A stretch of DNA of 5,052 nt from M55B154 sp964345775 (GTDB taxonomy: Bacteria > Spirochaetota > UBA4802 > UB4802), in contig CAYFSO010000147.1 in assembly GCA_964345775.1 (NCBI GenBank), forward strand, positions 1-5,052. Direction: 5' to 3'. The position numbers and the translations under genes were made by a program. Shown here piece by piece: positions 1 to 4,867 of this stretch. The notes beneath the pieces are model-generated. The model was not told where the DNA came from. It saw nothing but the letters and a program-made list of their open reading frames with translations, and made no database searches. Position 1 is the stretch's first letter. The number at the start of each line of letters is the position of its first letter.

Positions 1-114
1 TGTAAATTGCAATCTCATAGGTTTTTGTTATAAAGAAACTGTTTTACATTCCCAATAATCCGGAAAGAGTGTTATACGTTATTATTGAATATAGAATTTT
101 GAGGCATGTGAATC
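1..114. other. Leading AT-rich stretch without a supported gene
   Basis: All forward frames are interrupted by stops within a short distance and no conserved motif is recognisable. The stretch may hold the promoter of the DUF2283 remnant or the tail of an upstream gene, but I see no convincing -35/-10 pair. A GAGG at 101-104 lies 10 bases before the ATG at 115 and would be the ribosome binding site of that broken gene. Confidence 0.5.
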
Positions 115-312
115 ATGAAAATACGATACCATCGTTAAGTGGATATAGTGCGCATAATCTTTAGCGAGGCAAAAATTGAAGAAAGTGACGAAGAAAAGCC
201 GGGAGTGATACTTGATTATGATAAAGACGGCAATATTGTTGGTATGGAAATAATCGATGCTTCAAAAAGGATGGACAAGCCGGGATCAATTGAATTTGAT
301 ACAGCGGTGTGA
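115..312 (+). pseudogene. DUF2283 family protein, interrupted by an in-frame TAA
   Basis: Reading from ATG 115 gives MKIRYHR, then TAA at 136-138 (codon 8), then an open frame to TGA 310-312 that includes SEAKIEESDEEKPGVILDY and DKDGNIVGMEIIDASKR. These are hallmarks of the DUF2283 family, small beta-rich proteins that normally start MKI-Y and read through this position. The total of about 64 residues is the normal family length, so the reading is complete apart from the stop. GAA or AAA to TAA is a one-base change. GTG codons at 139 and 148 could serve as later starts but have no ribosome binding site and would lose the first strand. DUF2283 genes often lie beside small toxin-like genes such as DUF4258; I see no such partner here. 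A sequencing error is the main alternative to a true nonsense mutation. Confidence 0.75.
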
Positions 313-319
313 TATTAAT

Positions 320-403
320 ATGCCACTTGTAGACGAATTGATGGCCAACTGGGAATCTGCCAGGAACCATGGCGAGATAAAGAGAATTGATCCGTTACAC
401 TAA
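320..403 (+). pseudogene. C-terminal remnant of a DUF4160 family protein
   Basis: This short frame encodes 27 residues, MPLVDELMANWESARNHGEI then KRIDPLH. The DELMANW segment and the IDPL ending match what I recall of the C-terminus of DUF4160 proteins, roughly 80-90 residues, which end in H-(Q)-DELM-NW...I-PL. The N-terminal two thirds, including the F-R-NPPHFHA-Y core, is missing. The frame begins just 7 bases after the DUF2283 stop, so there is no room for it. The MP start is also typical of the family, so an internal deletion keeping the first two codons is possible. DUF4160 and DUF2442 genes commonly occur as adjacent pairs, and a DUF2442 gene follows 12 bases downstream, which supports the identification. 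No good ribosome binding site precedes it. Confidence 0.6.
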
Positions 404-406
404 AAT

Positions 407-411
407 GGAGG
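407..411 (+). promoter_or_regulatory. Ribosome binding site GGAGG of the DUF2442 gene
   Basis: GGAGG at 407-411 is the clearest Shine-Dalgarno sequence in the first half of the window. It is followed by tandem start codons at 413 and 416. Spacing is 1 base to the first ATG and 4 to the second, so the second is the more likely start. Confidence 0.6.
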
Positions 412-415
412 AATG

Positions 416-706
416 ATGCAGGTACTGCAGGTGATACAGGTGTTCCCTGCCGATGATTACCAGGTGTACGTGTATTTTGTTGATGGAAAGATCAAGAAAT
501 ACAATGTGAAGCCCCTGGTGGGTAAAGGTGTTTTCAAGCCCCTTGAAGACAGTAAGTTTTTTATGGAAAGGTGTACCGTCCTTAATAATACCCTGGCCTG
601 GGATGTAAGCGGAAGGTTTGATCCATATACATGCATTGACATAGACCCCATGACCATATATAAAGAAGGTACAGACGTTGACGACCCCCTGAAAGAGAGC
701 GCGTAA
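416..706 (+). CDS. DUF2442 domain-containing protein
   Basis: A protein of 96 residues, or 97 if the ATG at 413 is used. The sequence follows the DUF2442 pattern: an N-terminal strand ending in FPADDYQVYVYFVDGK, then KKYNVKPLVGKGVFKPLEDS, then a central F-----V-N-LAWD and a final GRFDPYTCIDIDPMTIY. Length is normal for the family and no residues appear missing. The molecular function is not established. Genes of this family are often paired with DUF4160, and the pair is sometimes considered toxin-antitoxin-like; here the DUF4160 partner is reduced to a scrap just upstream. The start at 416 was chosen for its spacing from GGAGG. The gene ends 3 bases before the aminotransferase start, so the two could share a transcript, although their base composition differs and the contact may be recent. 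Confidence 0.88.
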   Translation: MQVLQVIQVFPADDYQVYVYFVDGKIKKYNVKPLVGKGVFKPLEDSKFFMERCTVLNNTLAWDVSGRFDPYTCIDIDPMTIYKEGTDVDDPLKESA

Positions 707-709
707 TTT

Positions 710-1861
710 ATGAACATACCATTTCACAGGCCATACATAGTAGACGAAGAGATCGAGGCCGTCCTTGAGTCGCTGAAAAGCGGGTGGACCACCATGGGGC
801 GCAAGACCATCGAGTTCGAGGAGAAGTTCGCCGAATACATCGGCATGCCCCACGCGGTGGCGGTAAACTCGTGCACGTCGGCACTGCACCTGTGCCTGCA
901 GCTTGCAGGGGTGGGGCCGGGGGACGAGGTGATAATCCCCACCACCACCTTCGTGGCAACCGCCGAGGTGGTTGAGTACTGCGGGGCAAAACCCGTGCCT
1001 GCCGAGATCGAGAAAGAGACCCACTGCATGAACGTGCTGAACGTGGAGAAGCTCGTCACCGACAGGACAAAGGCTGTCATTCCCGTCCACTTCTCGGGGC
1101 AGCCCTGTGACCTCAACTCGCTGCATGATATTGCAAAAGAACGCGGCATCTACGTATTTGAAGACGCGGCCCATTCACTGCCCGCCTGGTACAGCGGGAA
1201 GAAGATCGGTACCCTGAGCGACGCAACCTGCTTCAGCTTTTACGCAACCAAGACCCTGGCCACCGGTGAAGGGGGCATGATCATTACCGGGAACCACCAG
1301 TGGACGAAGAAGCTGGAGACCATGCGGCTGCACGGCATGAACCGTGACGCCTGGAAGCGACACGAGGATGGTGCCGCCTGGGAGTACGATGTGATCACGC
1401 TGGGCTACAAGTACAACACCACCGACCTGAACGCCTCCCTGGGGCTGGCCCAGCTTGACCGGGTTGACTGGATGCACGCCGAACGCGAAAAGATAGCCCA
1501 AAAGTACGCCGATGCCTTTGCCGGTAACGAGACCCTCATCCCTTACGTGGTGAAGGATGACCGGCGCTCGTCGTGGCACCTGTATCCCCTGAAGCTGAAC
1601 CTGGAGTCGCTGAAGATCACACGGAACGAGTTTATACGGATGATGCATGAACGTGGCGTGAATACCAGTGTCCACTTCAAGCCAATATACCGGTTTACCT
1701 ACTATAACGATAAGTACGGGTACAACCCTGCAGATTTCCCGGTCAGCGAGTGGGTGTTCGAGCGGGAGGTATCACTGCCCATCTTCCCCGGCATGACGGA
1801 TGACGAGGTTAACTACGTCATCGAGACCGTGCTGGATATCGTGAACGCCGCCAGGCGGTAA
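710..1861 (+). CDS. DegT/DnrJ/EryC1/StrS family PLP-dependent sugar aminotransferase
   Basis: The 383 residues match the usual length of sugar aminotransferases of fold type I. Visible motifs, in order: N-terminal PFHRPYI; the cofactor phosphate loop NSCTSALH (53-60); PGDEVIIPTTTFVATAEVV (70-88); EDAAHS (151-156), with Asp152 for the pyridine nitrogen; FSFYATKTLATGEGGM (175-190), with Lys181 as the Schiff-base lysine; GYKYNTTDLNASLGLAQL (232-249); and C-terminal SLPIFPGMTDDEVNYVI. The enzyme would transfer an amino group, usually from glutamate, to the keto carbon of a nucleotide-linked ketosugar in the cytoplasm. FYATK-TGEGG resembles ArnB-like members more than PglE, so the exact substrate is open. 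The dehydratase further downstream makes a 4-keto-6-deoxy-HexNAc the best guess. A purine-rich GAAAGAGAG (691-699) inside the upstream gene is a weak ribosome site. Sampled lines reach 60-68% GC, well above the small flanking genes. Confidence 0.95.
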   Translation: MNIPFHRPYIVDEEIEAVLESLKSGWTTMGRKTIEFEEKFAEYIGMPHAVAVNSCTSALHLCLQLAGVGPGDEVIIPTTTFVATAEVVEYCGAKPVPAEIEKETHCMNVLNVEKLVTDRTKAVIPVHFSGQPCDLNSLHDIAKERGIYVFEDAAHSLPAWYSGKKIGTLSDATCFSFYATKTLATGEGGMIITGNHQWTKKLETMRLHGMNRDAWKRHEDGAAWEYDVITLGYKYNTTDLNASLGLAQLDRVDWMHAEREKIAQKYADAFAGNETLIPYVVKDDRRSSWHLYPLKLNLESLKITRNEFIRMMHERGVNTSVHFKPIYRFTYYNDKYGYNPADFPVSEWVFEREVSLPIFPGMTDDEVNYVIETVLDIVNAARR

Positions 1862-1872
1862 GGAATGATTCC
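1862..1872. repeat. Short palindrome between stop codon and repeat element
   Basis: GGAAT-G-ATTCC is a perfect 5-bp inverted repeat around one central base. It fills exactly the gap between the aminotransferase TAA (1859-1861) and the terminal inverted repeat that begins at 1873. It is too short to act as a terminator alone; it may be chance or an insertion target. Confidence 0.35.
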
Positions 1873-1900
1873 TCACGCAACGGCGCAACGAACGCGAAGA
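1873..1900. repeat. Left terminal inverted repeat of element copy 1
   Basis: This 28-bp arm is the exact reverse complement of 2093-2120. It begins 11 bases after the aminotransferase stop codon. In RNA the two arms could form a 28-bp terminal stem. Confidence 0.9.
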
Positions 1901-2120
1901 ATTGAGTTCTTTATTATTGTGTCGTCAGGAAATATATCTATTCAATCTATGTTTGGTTGTACAGAATAAGGATATATATTTGACTACAGGTTTGAATTCA
2001 ATAATCTCTTAGCCTGAAAAACTATATATAGAACATACTCAGCAGCTACCGCTTGCCTGCATAATAAACGAAACCACCCTGTATTGACCCACTCTTCGCG
2101 TTCGTTGCGCCGTTGCGTGA
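1873..2120. repeat. MITE-like 248-bp repeat element, copy 1
   Basis: The non-coding element starts TCACGCAACGGCGCAACG and ends in the inverse. Its arms, 1873-1900 and 2093-2120, are perfect 28-bp inverted repeats. An ungapped comparison with copy 2 (4098-4345) gives, by hand count, 184 matches of 248 (about 74%) and identical length. Identity is about 90% over the first 40 bases and about 89% over the last 98, but only about 55% in the middle. The conserved right part includes CTGCATAATAAACGAAACC and GTATTGACCCAC. Each arm contains a loose 8-base repetition of CGCAACG(G/A). No transposase is present, so any mobility would depend on an enzyme encoded elsewhere. I see no clear target duplication. 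The copy fills most of the 349 bases between the aminotransferase and dehydratase genes. Confidence 0.85.
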
Positions 2121-2132
2121 ACCCCCGTTGAG
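2093..2132. repeat. Right terminal inverted repeat of element copy 1 plus outer extension
   Basis: Positions 2093-2120 are the perfect partner of 1873-1900. The next 12 bases (ACCCCCGTTGAG, 2121-2132) have no match at the left end of copy 1. They are the exact reverse complement of the bases that precede the left end of copies 2 and 3. The innermost 28 bp (2105-2132) are therefore a perfect inverted repeat of 4086-4113 on the far side of the dehydratase gene. Confidence 0.85.
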
Positions 2133-2210
2133 CCGAATGAAATCTTCTGCTCATTGTAATTTATAAAAAATAACTGTTGAAAAATCTGCAGTACAACTGC
2201 AAACTACCCC
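2133..2210 (+). promoter_or_regulatory. AT-rich leader of the dehydratase gene with a small palindrome
   Basis: The leader lies between the repeat extension and the dehydratase ATG. TTGTAA (2154-2159) and TATAAA (2162-2167) are AT-rich but too close together for a standard promoter. TGCAGT-ACA-ACTGCA (2187-2201) is a perfect 6-bp inverted repeat ending 9 bases before the start codon, where it could be a regulator site or mask initiation. No Shine-Dalgarno sequence is visible. Its regulatory role is inferred from position only. Confidence 0.3.
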
Positions 2211-4085
2211 ATGCTCTATTCCATTAAACCCAATAAACTGAAATATCTCGCCGCTGACATCCTGCTGGTGCTGGTCAGCGGCGTTACGTCGCTTGCCCTG
2301 TTTCGGCGGGCACTGCTGCCGGTGCGCCCGGGGGCGGAGCTGGTCTTTCTGCTGCTGGTGGCCCTCTCCTTCGCGGCGGGGGTCTACCTTACCCAGGGGT
2401 ACCGTATCATCTGGCGGTATTCCACGGTGCGTGACTTCTACAGGCTTCTGCAGGGATGCGTTATCGGCCTTACCGCGGCCAGCCTGGTGATGTTCTTCGC
2501 GGGCATTCCCGTCCCCCGCCAGGCGGTGCTGGTTGCGTTTATCCTGGCAACGGCCCTGTTGGTACTCTACCGGGTTATACTCAGGGACGTGGTGTACCGC
2601 AGGGAGGGACGGGCGGCGTCGGTGTCTGACGGCAGCCACAGGAAACCGGGCAAGCGTGTGCTCATCGCCGGTGCCGGCGAGGCGGGTCGCATCATCATCT
2701 CGGAGTTCGAACGCCAGGGAATGGGGAAGACCATCATGGGCCTGGTGGATGATGACCGCCGCAAGGTGAACACCCTGCTTGGCGGCAAGCCGGTGCTTGG
2801 CACCACCGCCGAGATGACCATGCTGGTTGAGCAGTACAGCATCAACGAGGTGATCATCGCCATGCCCTCTGCCCCGCAGCCGGTACAGCGTCGGCTCATC
2901 ACCGACGCCCGGCGGCACAACCCAATGCTGCCGGTGACCATCCTGCCCCCCATAATGAAAACCTTCGAGGTGGCCCTCACCCCCGAGCTTCGCAGCATCG
3001 GCATAGACGAGCTTTTGGGGCGCGACCAGGTGCCGGTTGACCTTGACGCCATTGCCCACCATTATCACGGCAGGCATATCCTGGTAACCGGCGCGGGCGG
3101 CAGTATAGGACGTGAACTCTGCCGCCAGGTGCTGAAGTTTGAACCGGCGTCCCTCACGGCAGTAGGACGGGGTGAGTTCTCCATGTACAACCTGAAGAAG
3201 AACCTGGGTGACTACATGAAGTACATGCCCACCGGCACGAAGATCAGCTACCACATCGGGGACGTGATGGACCGGGTGCGGATGAAAGCCGTCATGGAAG
3301 AGACCCGTCCTGCCATAGTATTCCACGCGGCCGCCCACAAGTACGTGGACCTTATGGAAGAGAACCCCACCGAGGCATTCCGGAACAACGTGCTGGGTAC
3401 CCGCTCGGTACTCTTGTGCGCCGAAGAGGCCGGCGTGGAGGAGCTGGTGCTGGTCTCCACCGACAAGGCGGTGCGCCCCGTCAGCGTGATGGGGGCAACC
3501 AAGCGTGTTGCAGAGATGCTTGCCGGCAGCTGGAACGGGAAGGGGGGCATGCGGACGGCGGTGGTACGGTTCGGCAACGTGATCGGCAGCCGGGGGTCGG
3601 TGATACCGCTGTTCCAGGAACAGATCGAGCGCGGGGGGCCGGTCACCGTCACCCACCCGGAGATGACCCGTTATTTCATGAGTATCCCCGAGGCGGTGCT
3701 GCTTATTCTCAACGCCTCCGCCTACGCTGCAGGTGCCGATGTCTTTGTGCTGGACATGGGCGAGCAGTACAAGATTGACGAGGTGGCACGCAACCTGGTG
3801 CGGCTGTACGGCTTTGAACCCGAGCGTGACATACGCATCGAGTATTCCGGCATACGGCCCGGCGAAAGGCTCTACGAGGAGCTGTGGTACGAGAACGAGT
3901 CCATGGAGTCCACGGGCAATGAGCGTATCTTCAGGCTCAACCGCCATCATGATCCCCGGGAAGAGTCGGCGGCAGGGCGTGTTCTCAGCATTACGGCTGA
4001 AGAGGTACAGGCCCTGACCCCGGACCAGCTCAAGGCACTGCTGAAGGAACTTGTGCCGGAGTACAGGGCTTTTGAAGGCATGTGA
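2211..4085 (+). CDS. Membrane-bound nucleotide-sugar 4,6-dehydratase, CapD/PglF/WbpM family
   Basis: At 624 residues this has the normal length for the long, membrane-anchored family. Four hydrophobic segments (about 12-30, 43-61, 80-98, 104-122) anchor it in the inner membrane. A first Rossmann-like domain follows, with GAGEAGR (154-160) and GLVDDD (177-182). The catalytic SDR domain has TGAGGSIGRE (293-302), HAAAHKYVDLMEENP (372-386), STDKA (416-420), VMGATKR (426-432), RFGNVIGSRGSVIPLF (453-468), TRYFMSIPEA (486-495) and GIRPGERLYEEL (547-558). The usual SDR tyrosine is methionine (Met427), with Thr417, Asp418, Lys419 and Lys431 nearby, as in PglF and WbpM. These NAD-dependent enzymes convert UDP-GlcNAc to its 4-keto-6-deoxy form for bacillosamine or O-antigen sugars. 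No Shine-Dalgarno precedes the ATG, but MLYSIKPNKLKYLAADILLV is a plausible N-terminus. The stop codon overlaps the next repeat, and the last codons recur in degenerate form near 4844-4867. Confidence 0.93.
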   Translation: MLYSIKPNKLKYLAADILLVLVSGVTSLALFRRALLPVRPGAELVFLLLVALSFAAGVYLTQGYRIIWRYSTVRDFYRLLQGCVIGLTAASLVMFFAGIPVPRQAVLVAFILATALLVLYRVILRDVVYRREGRAASVSDGSHRKPGKRVLIAGAGEAGRIIISEFERQGMGKTIMGLVDDDRRKVNTLLGGKPVLGTTAEMTMLVEQYSINEVIIAMPSAPQPVQRRLITDARRHNPMLPVTILPPIMKTFEVALTPELRSIGIDELLGRDQVPVDLDAIAHHYHGRHILVTGAGGSIGRELCRQVLKFEPASLTAVGRGEFSMYNLKKNLGDYMKYMPTGTKISYHIGDVMDRVRMKAVMEETRPAIVFHAAAHKYVDLMEENPTEAFRNNVLGTRSVLLCAEEAGVEELVLVSTDKAVRPVSVMGATKRVAEMLAGSWNGKGGMRTAVVRFGNVIGSRGSVIPLFQEQIERGGPVTVTHPEMTRYFMSIPEAVLLILNASAYAAGADVFVLDMGEQYKIDEVARNLVRLYGFEPERDIRIEYSGIRPGERLYEELWYENESMESTGNERIFRLNRHHDPREESAAGRVLSITAEEVQALTPDQLKALLKELVPEYRAFEGM

Positions 4086-4270
4086 CTCAACGGGGGTTCA
4101 CGCAACGGCGCAAAGGACGCGACGAGTTGAGTTCTTTGTTCTCATTTCGTTAATTATTATATCTATTTAATCAATTGCAGTTTTTAAAGAAAGAGGATAT
4201 ATTTGGCTTTATGGCTGGATATAATTATTTCTCAGCATGTAAAAATCTATATCCTGAACAAACTCAACAA
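4083..4270. repeat. Perfect 188-bp direct repeat, upstream member
   Basis: Positions 4083-4270 are identical to 4865-5052, a constant offset of 782 bases with no mismatch found on reading both. The repeat begins with the dehydratase TGA and covers the left part of element copy 2. It stops at 4270 only because the window ends at 5052. Upstream of 4083 the similarity continues with mismatches into the last codons of the dehydratase, back to about 4054. Confidence 0.92.
4085..4132. repeat. Outer extension and foldback at the left end of element copy 2
   Basis: ACTCAAC (4085-4091) and GTTGAGT (4126-4132) are 7-bp inverted repeats enclosing GGGGG and the CGCAAC-rich arm. The first base is the last base of the dehydratase TGA. 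Transcribed, this could form a stem with a large loop at the 3' end of the dehydratase message. The stem is too weak and its loop too long for a confident terminator call. Confidence 0.5.
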
Positions 4271-4345
4271 CTACCCATCGCCTGCATAATAAACGAAACC
4301 ATCCTGTATTGACCCACTCTTCGCGTTCGTTGCGTCGTTGCGTGA
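4098..4345. repeat. MITE-like 248-bp repeat element, copy 2
   Basis: This copy has the same orientation and exactly the same length as copy 1. Its terminal arms are imperfect: against the 29-base right arm, the left arm has four differences, two of which would be G-U pairs in RNA. AGGATATA (4194-4201) can pair with TATATCCT (4248-4255), giving a second internal inverted repeat. The right 98 bases are about 89% identical to copy 1. The 13-base outer extension (4085-4097) occurs only at the left end; the right end runs straight into GATAATTGTTGC. The copy sits between the dehydratase stop and the nucleotidyltransferase gene. Confidence 0.85.
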
Positions 4346-4365
4346 GATAATTGTTGCATTAATCG

Positions 4366-4398
4366 TTGACATGTTTAAAAATAAGTACTACATATTTG
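4366..4398 (+). promoter_or_regulatory. Possible promoter of the MNT-HEPN module
   Basis: TTGACA (4366-4371) matches the sigma-70 -35 consensus perfectly. At 17 bases spacing lies TACATA (4389-4394), a poor -10. Read as a Bacteroidota promoter, CATATTTG (4391-4398) is one base from the TAnnTTTG -7 element, with TTG at 4366, a slightly long spacing. Transcription would start about 20-25 bases before the ATG at 4426. It lies just outside the right end of element copy 2. Confidence 0.35.
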
Positions 4399-4425
4399 AA
4401 AGGTACAATTAAAGATGGTTTTAAA

Positions 4426-4725
4426 ATGACAAACCGGGAAGACATTTTTACTTTTTTGAAAAACAACAAGAACTATTTACATGACAGGTTCCATGTAAAA
4501 CGGATAGGTGTGTTCGGATCATTTGCACGTGGGAATTATAATGATAATAGCGATATTGATATTATCGTTGAACTTGATGAGAATACAATAAATATACATG
4601 AGATTAAAAATGAACTTCGTGATTATTTAAAAGAAAACCTGGAAAGGGATGTTGATATCGCGCGTGAAAAATATTTAAAATCCAGGATTAAAGAGGAAAT
4701 TCTGGAAGAGACAATATATGTATGA
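4426..4725 (+). CDS. MNT-family nucleotidyltransferase, MntA-type antitoxin
   Basis: The 99-residue protein has the minimal nucleotidyltransferase fold. GVFGSFARG (28-36) holds the GS motif, SDIDIIVEL (42-50) carries Asp43 and Asp45, and RDVDIARE (74-81) supplies the likely third carboxylate (Asp77). In characterised MntA-HepT systems this protein adds AMP to a tyrosine of the HEPN RNase and so neutralises it. The partner follows with an 8-base overlap but is truncated, so this antitoxin is apparently orphaned. The frame extends upstream to a TTG at 4366, but that codon is part of a promoter-like TTGACA and the extra residues (TCLKISTTYLKGTIKDGFK) look unlike the family; I chose ATG 4426. The ribosome site is weak (AAAGATGG, 4411-4418). 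The gene is very AT-rich, unlike the dehydratase, which suggests a separate origin. Confidence 0.9.
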   Translation: MTNREDIFTFLKNNKNYLHDRFHVKRIGVFGSFARGNYNDNSDIDIIVELDENTINIHEIKNELRDYLKENLERDVDIAREKYLKSRIKEEILEETIYV

Positions 4726-4846
4726 TAAGAATTTGCAGAACCTCATCGACATATCCGAGTCGATTGATAAAATATTAAAGTACATACAAGACATAAATGA
4801 TCCAGATGAGTTTTATAACACTACACAAAAAATGATGCTTGAATAA
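4718..4846 (+). pseudogene. Truncated HEPN-domain toxin (HepT/DUF86 type)
   Basis: Translation starts at an ATG overlapping the MNT gene by 8 bases and is preceded by a good ribosome site, GGAAGAG (4704-4710, 7-base spacing). The product is 42 residues, beginning MYDKNLQNLIDISESIDKIL and containing KYIQDINDPDEFYNT, before TAA at 4844-4846. This matches the first helix and loop of HepT-like HEPN proteins, normally around 110-140 residues. The missing part holds the second helical hairpin and the RNase motif R-x4-6-H with the modified tyrosine, so no RNase activity is expected. Downstream sequence is not HEPN-like but resembles the 3' end of the dehydratase gene in the same frame. Loss by a rearrangement junction is therefore the likeliest cause. 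Confidence 0.78.
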
Positions 4847-4867
4847 AGGCCTTTTGAAGGCATTTGA
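4836..4867 (+). pseudogene. Degenerate copy of the last codons of the dehydratase gene
   Basis: These bases align without gaps, at the same 782-base offset as the long direct repeat, to the 3' end of the dehydratase gene (4054-4085). TAAAGGCCTTTTGAAGGC (4844-4861) pairs with TACAGGGCTTTTGAAGGC (4062-4079). There are 3 mismatches over the last 24 bases (4844-4867) and 6 over all 32. In the dehydratase frame it reads E-stop-R-P-F-E-G-I-stop against E-Y-R-A-F-E-G-M-stop. Upstream of 4836 similarity is lost. The HEPN frame runs directly into it and uses its TAA as the stop. Confidence 0.65.

Noticed and set aside
1..114. Tail of a DUF4258-type toxin gene before DUF2283
   Set aside because: I looked for it because such pairs are common, but the three forward frames give only short unrelated peptides broken by stops.
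395..1174. 259-codon minus-strand frame opposite DUF2442 and the aminotransferase, with a further one at 1175-1675
   Set aside because: Both lie antisense to well-supported genes, show no family resemblance and cross the boundary between two + strand genes.
1873..2120. CRISPR array or tandem repeat
   Set aside because: The short CGCAACG units are confined to the terminal arms and there are no regular spacers; the structure is one element with inverted ends.
2151..3950. 599-codon open frame on the minus strand opposite the dehydratase
   Set aside because: It is the antisense of a GC-rich gene, is rich in His, Gly and Arg with no recognisable domain, and runs out into the non-coding leader. 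The + strand frame has every motif of a known family.
4085..4132. Intrinsic terminator after the dehydratase
   Set aside because: The 7-bp stem encloses a loop of more than 30 bases and no clean T-run follows directly; a terminator function cannot be supported from sequence alone.
4366..4425. Upstream TTG start for the nucleotidyltransferase
   Set aside because: The TTG is part of a TTGACA promoter-like hexamer, the 20 extra residues do not resemble the family, and the ATG at 4426 gives a normal N-terminus.
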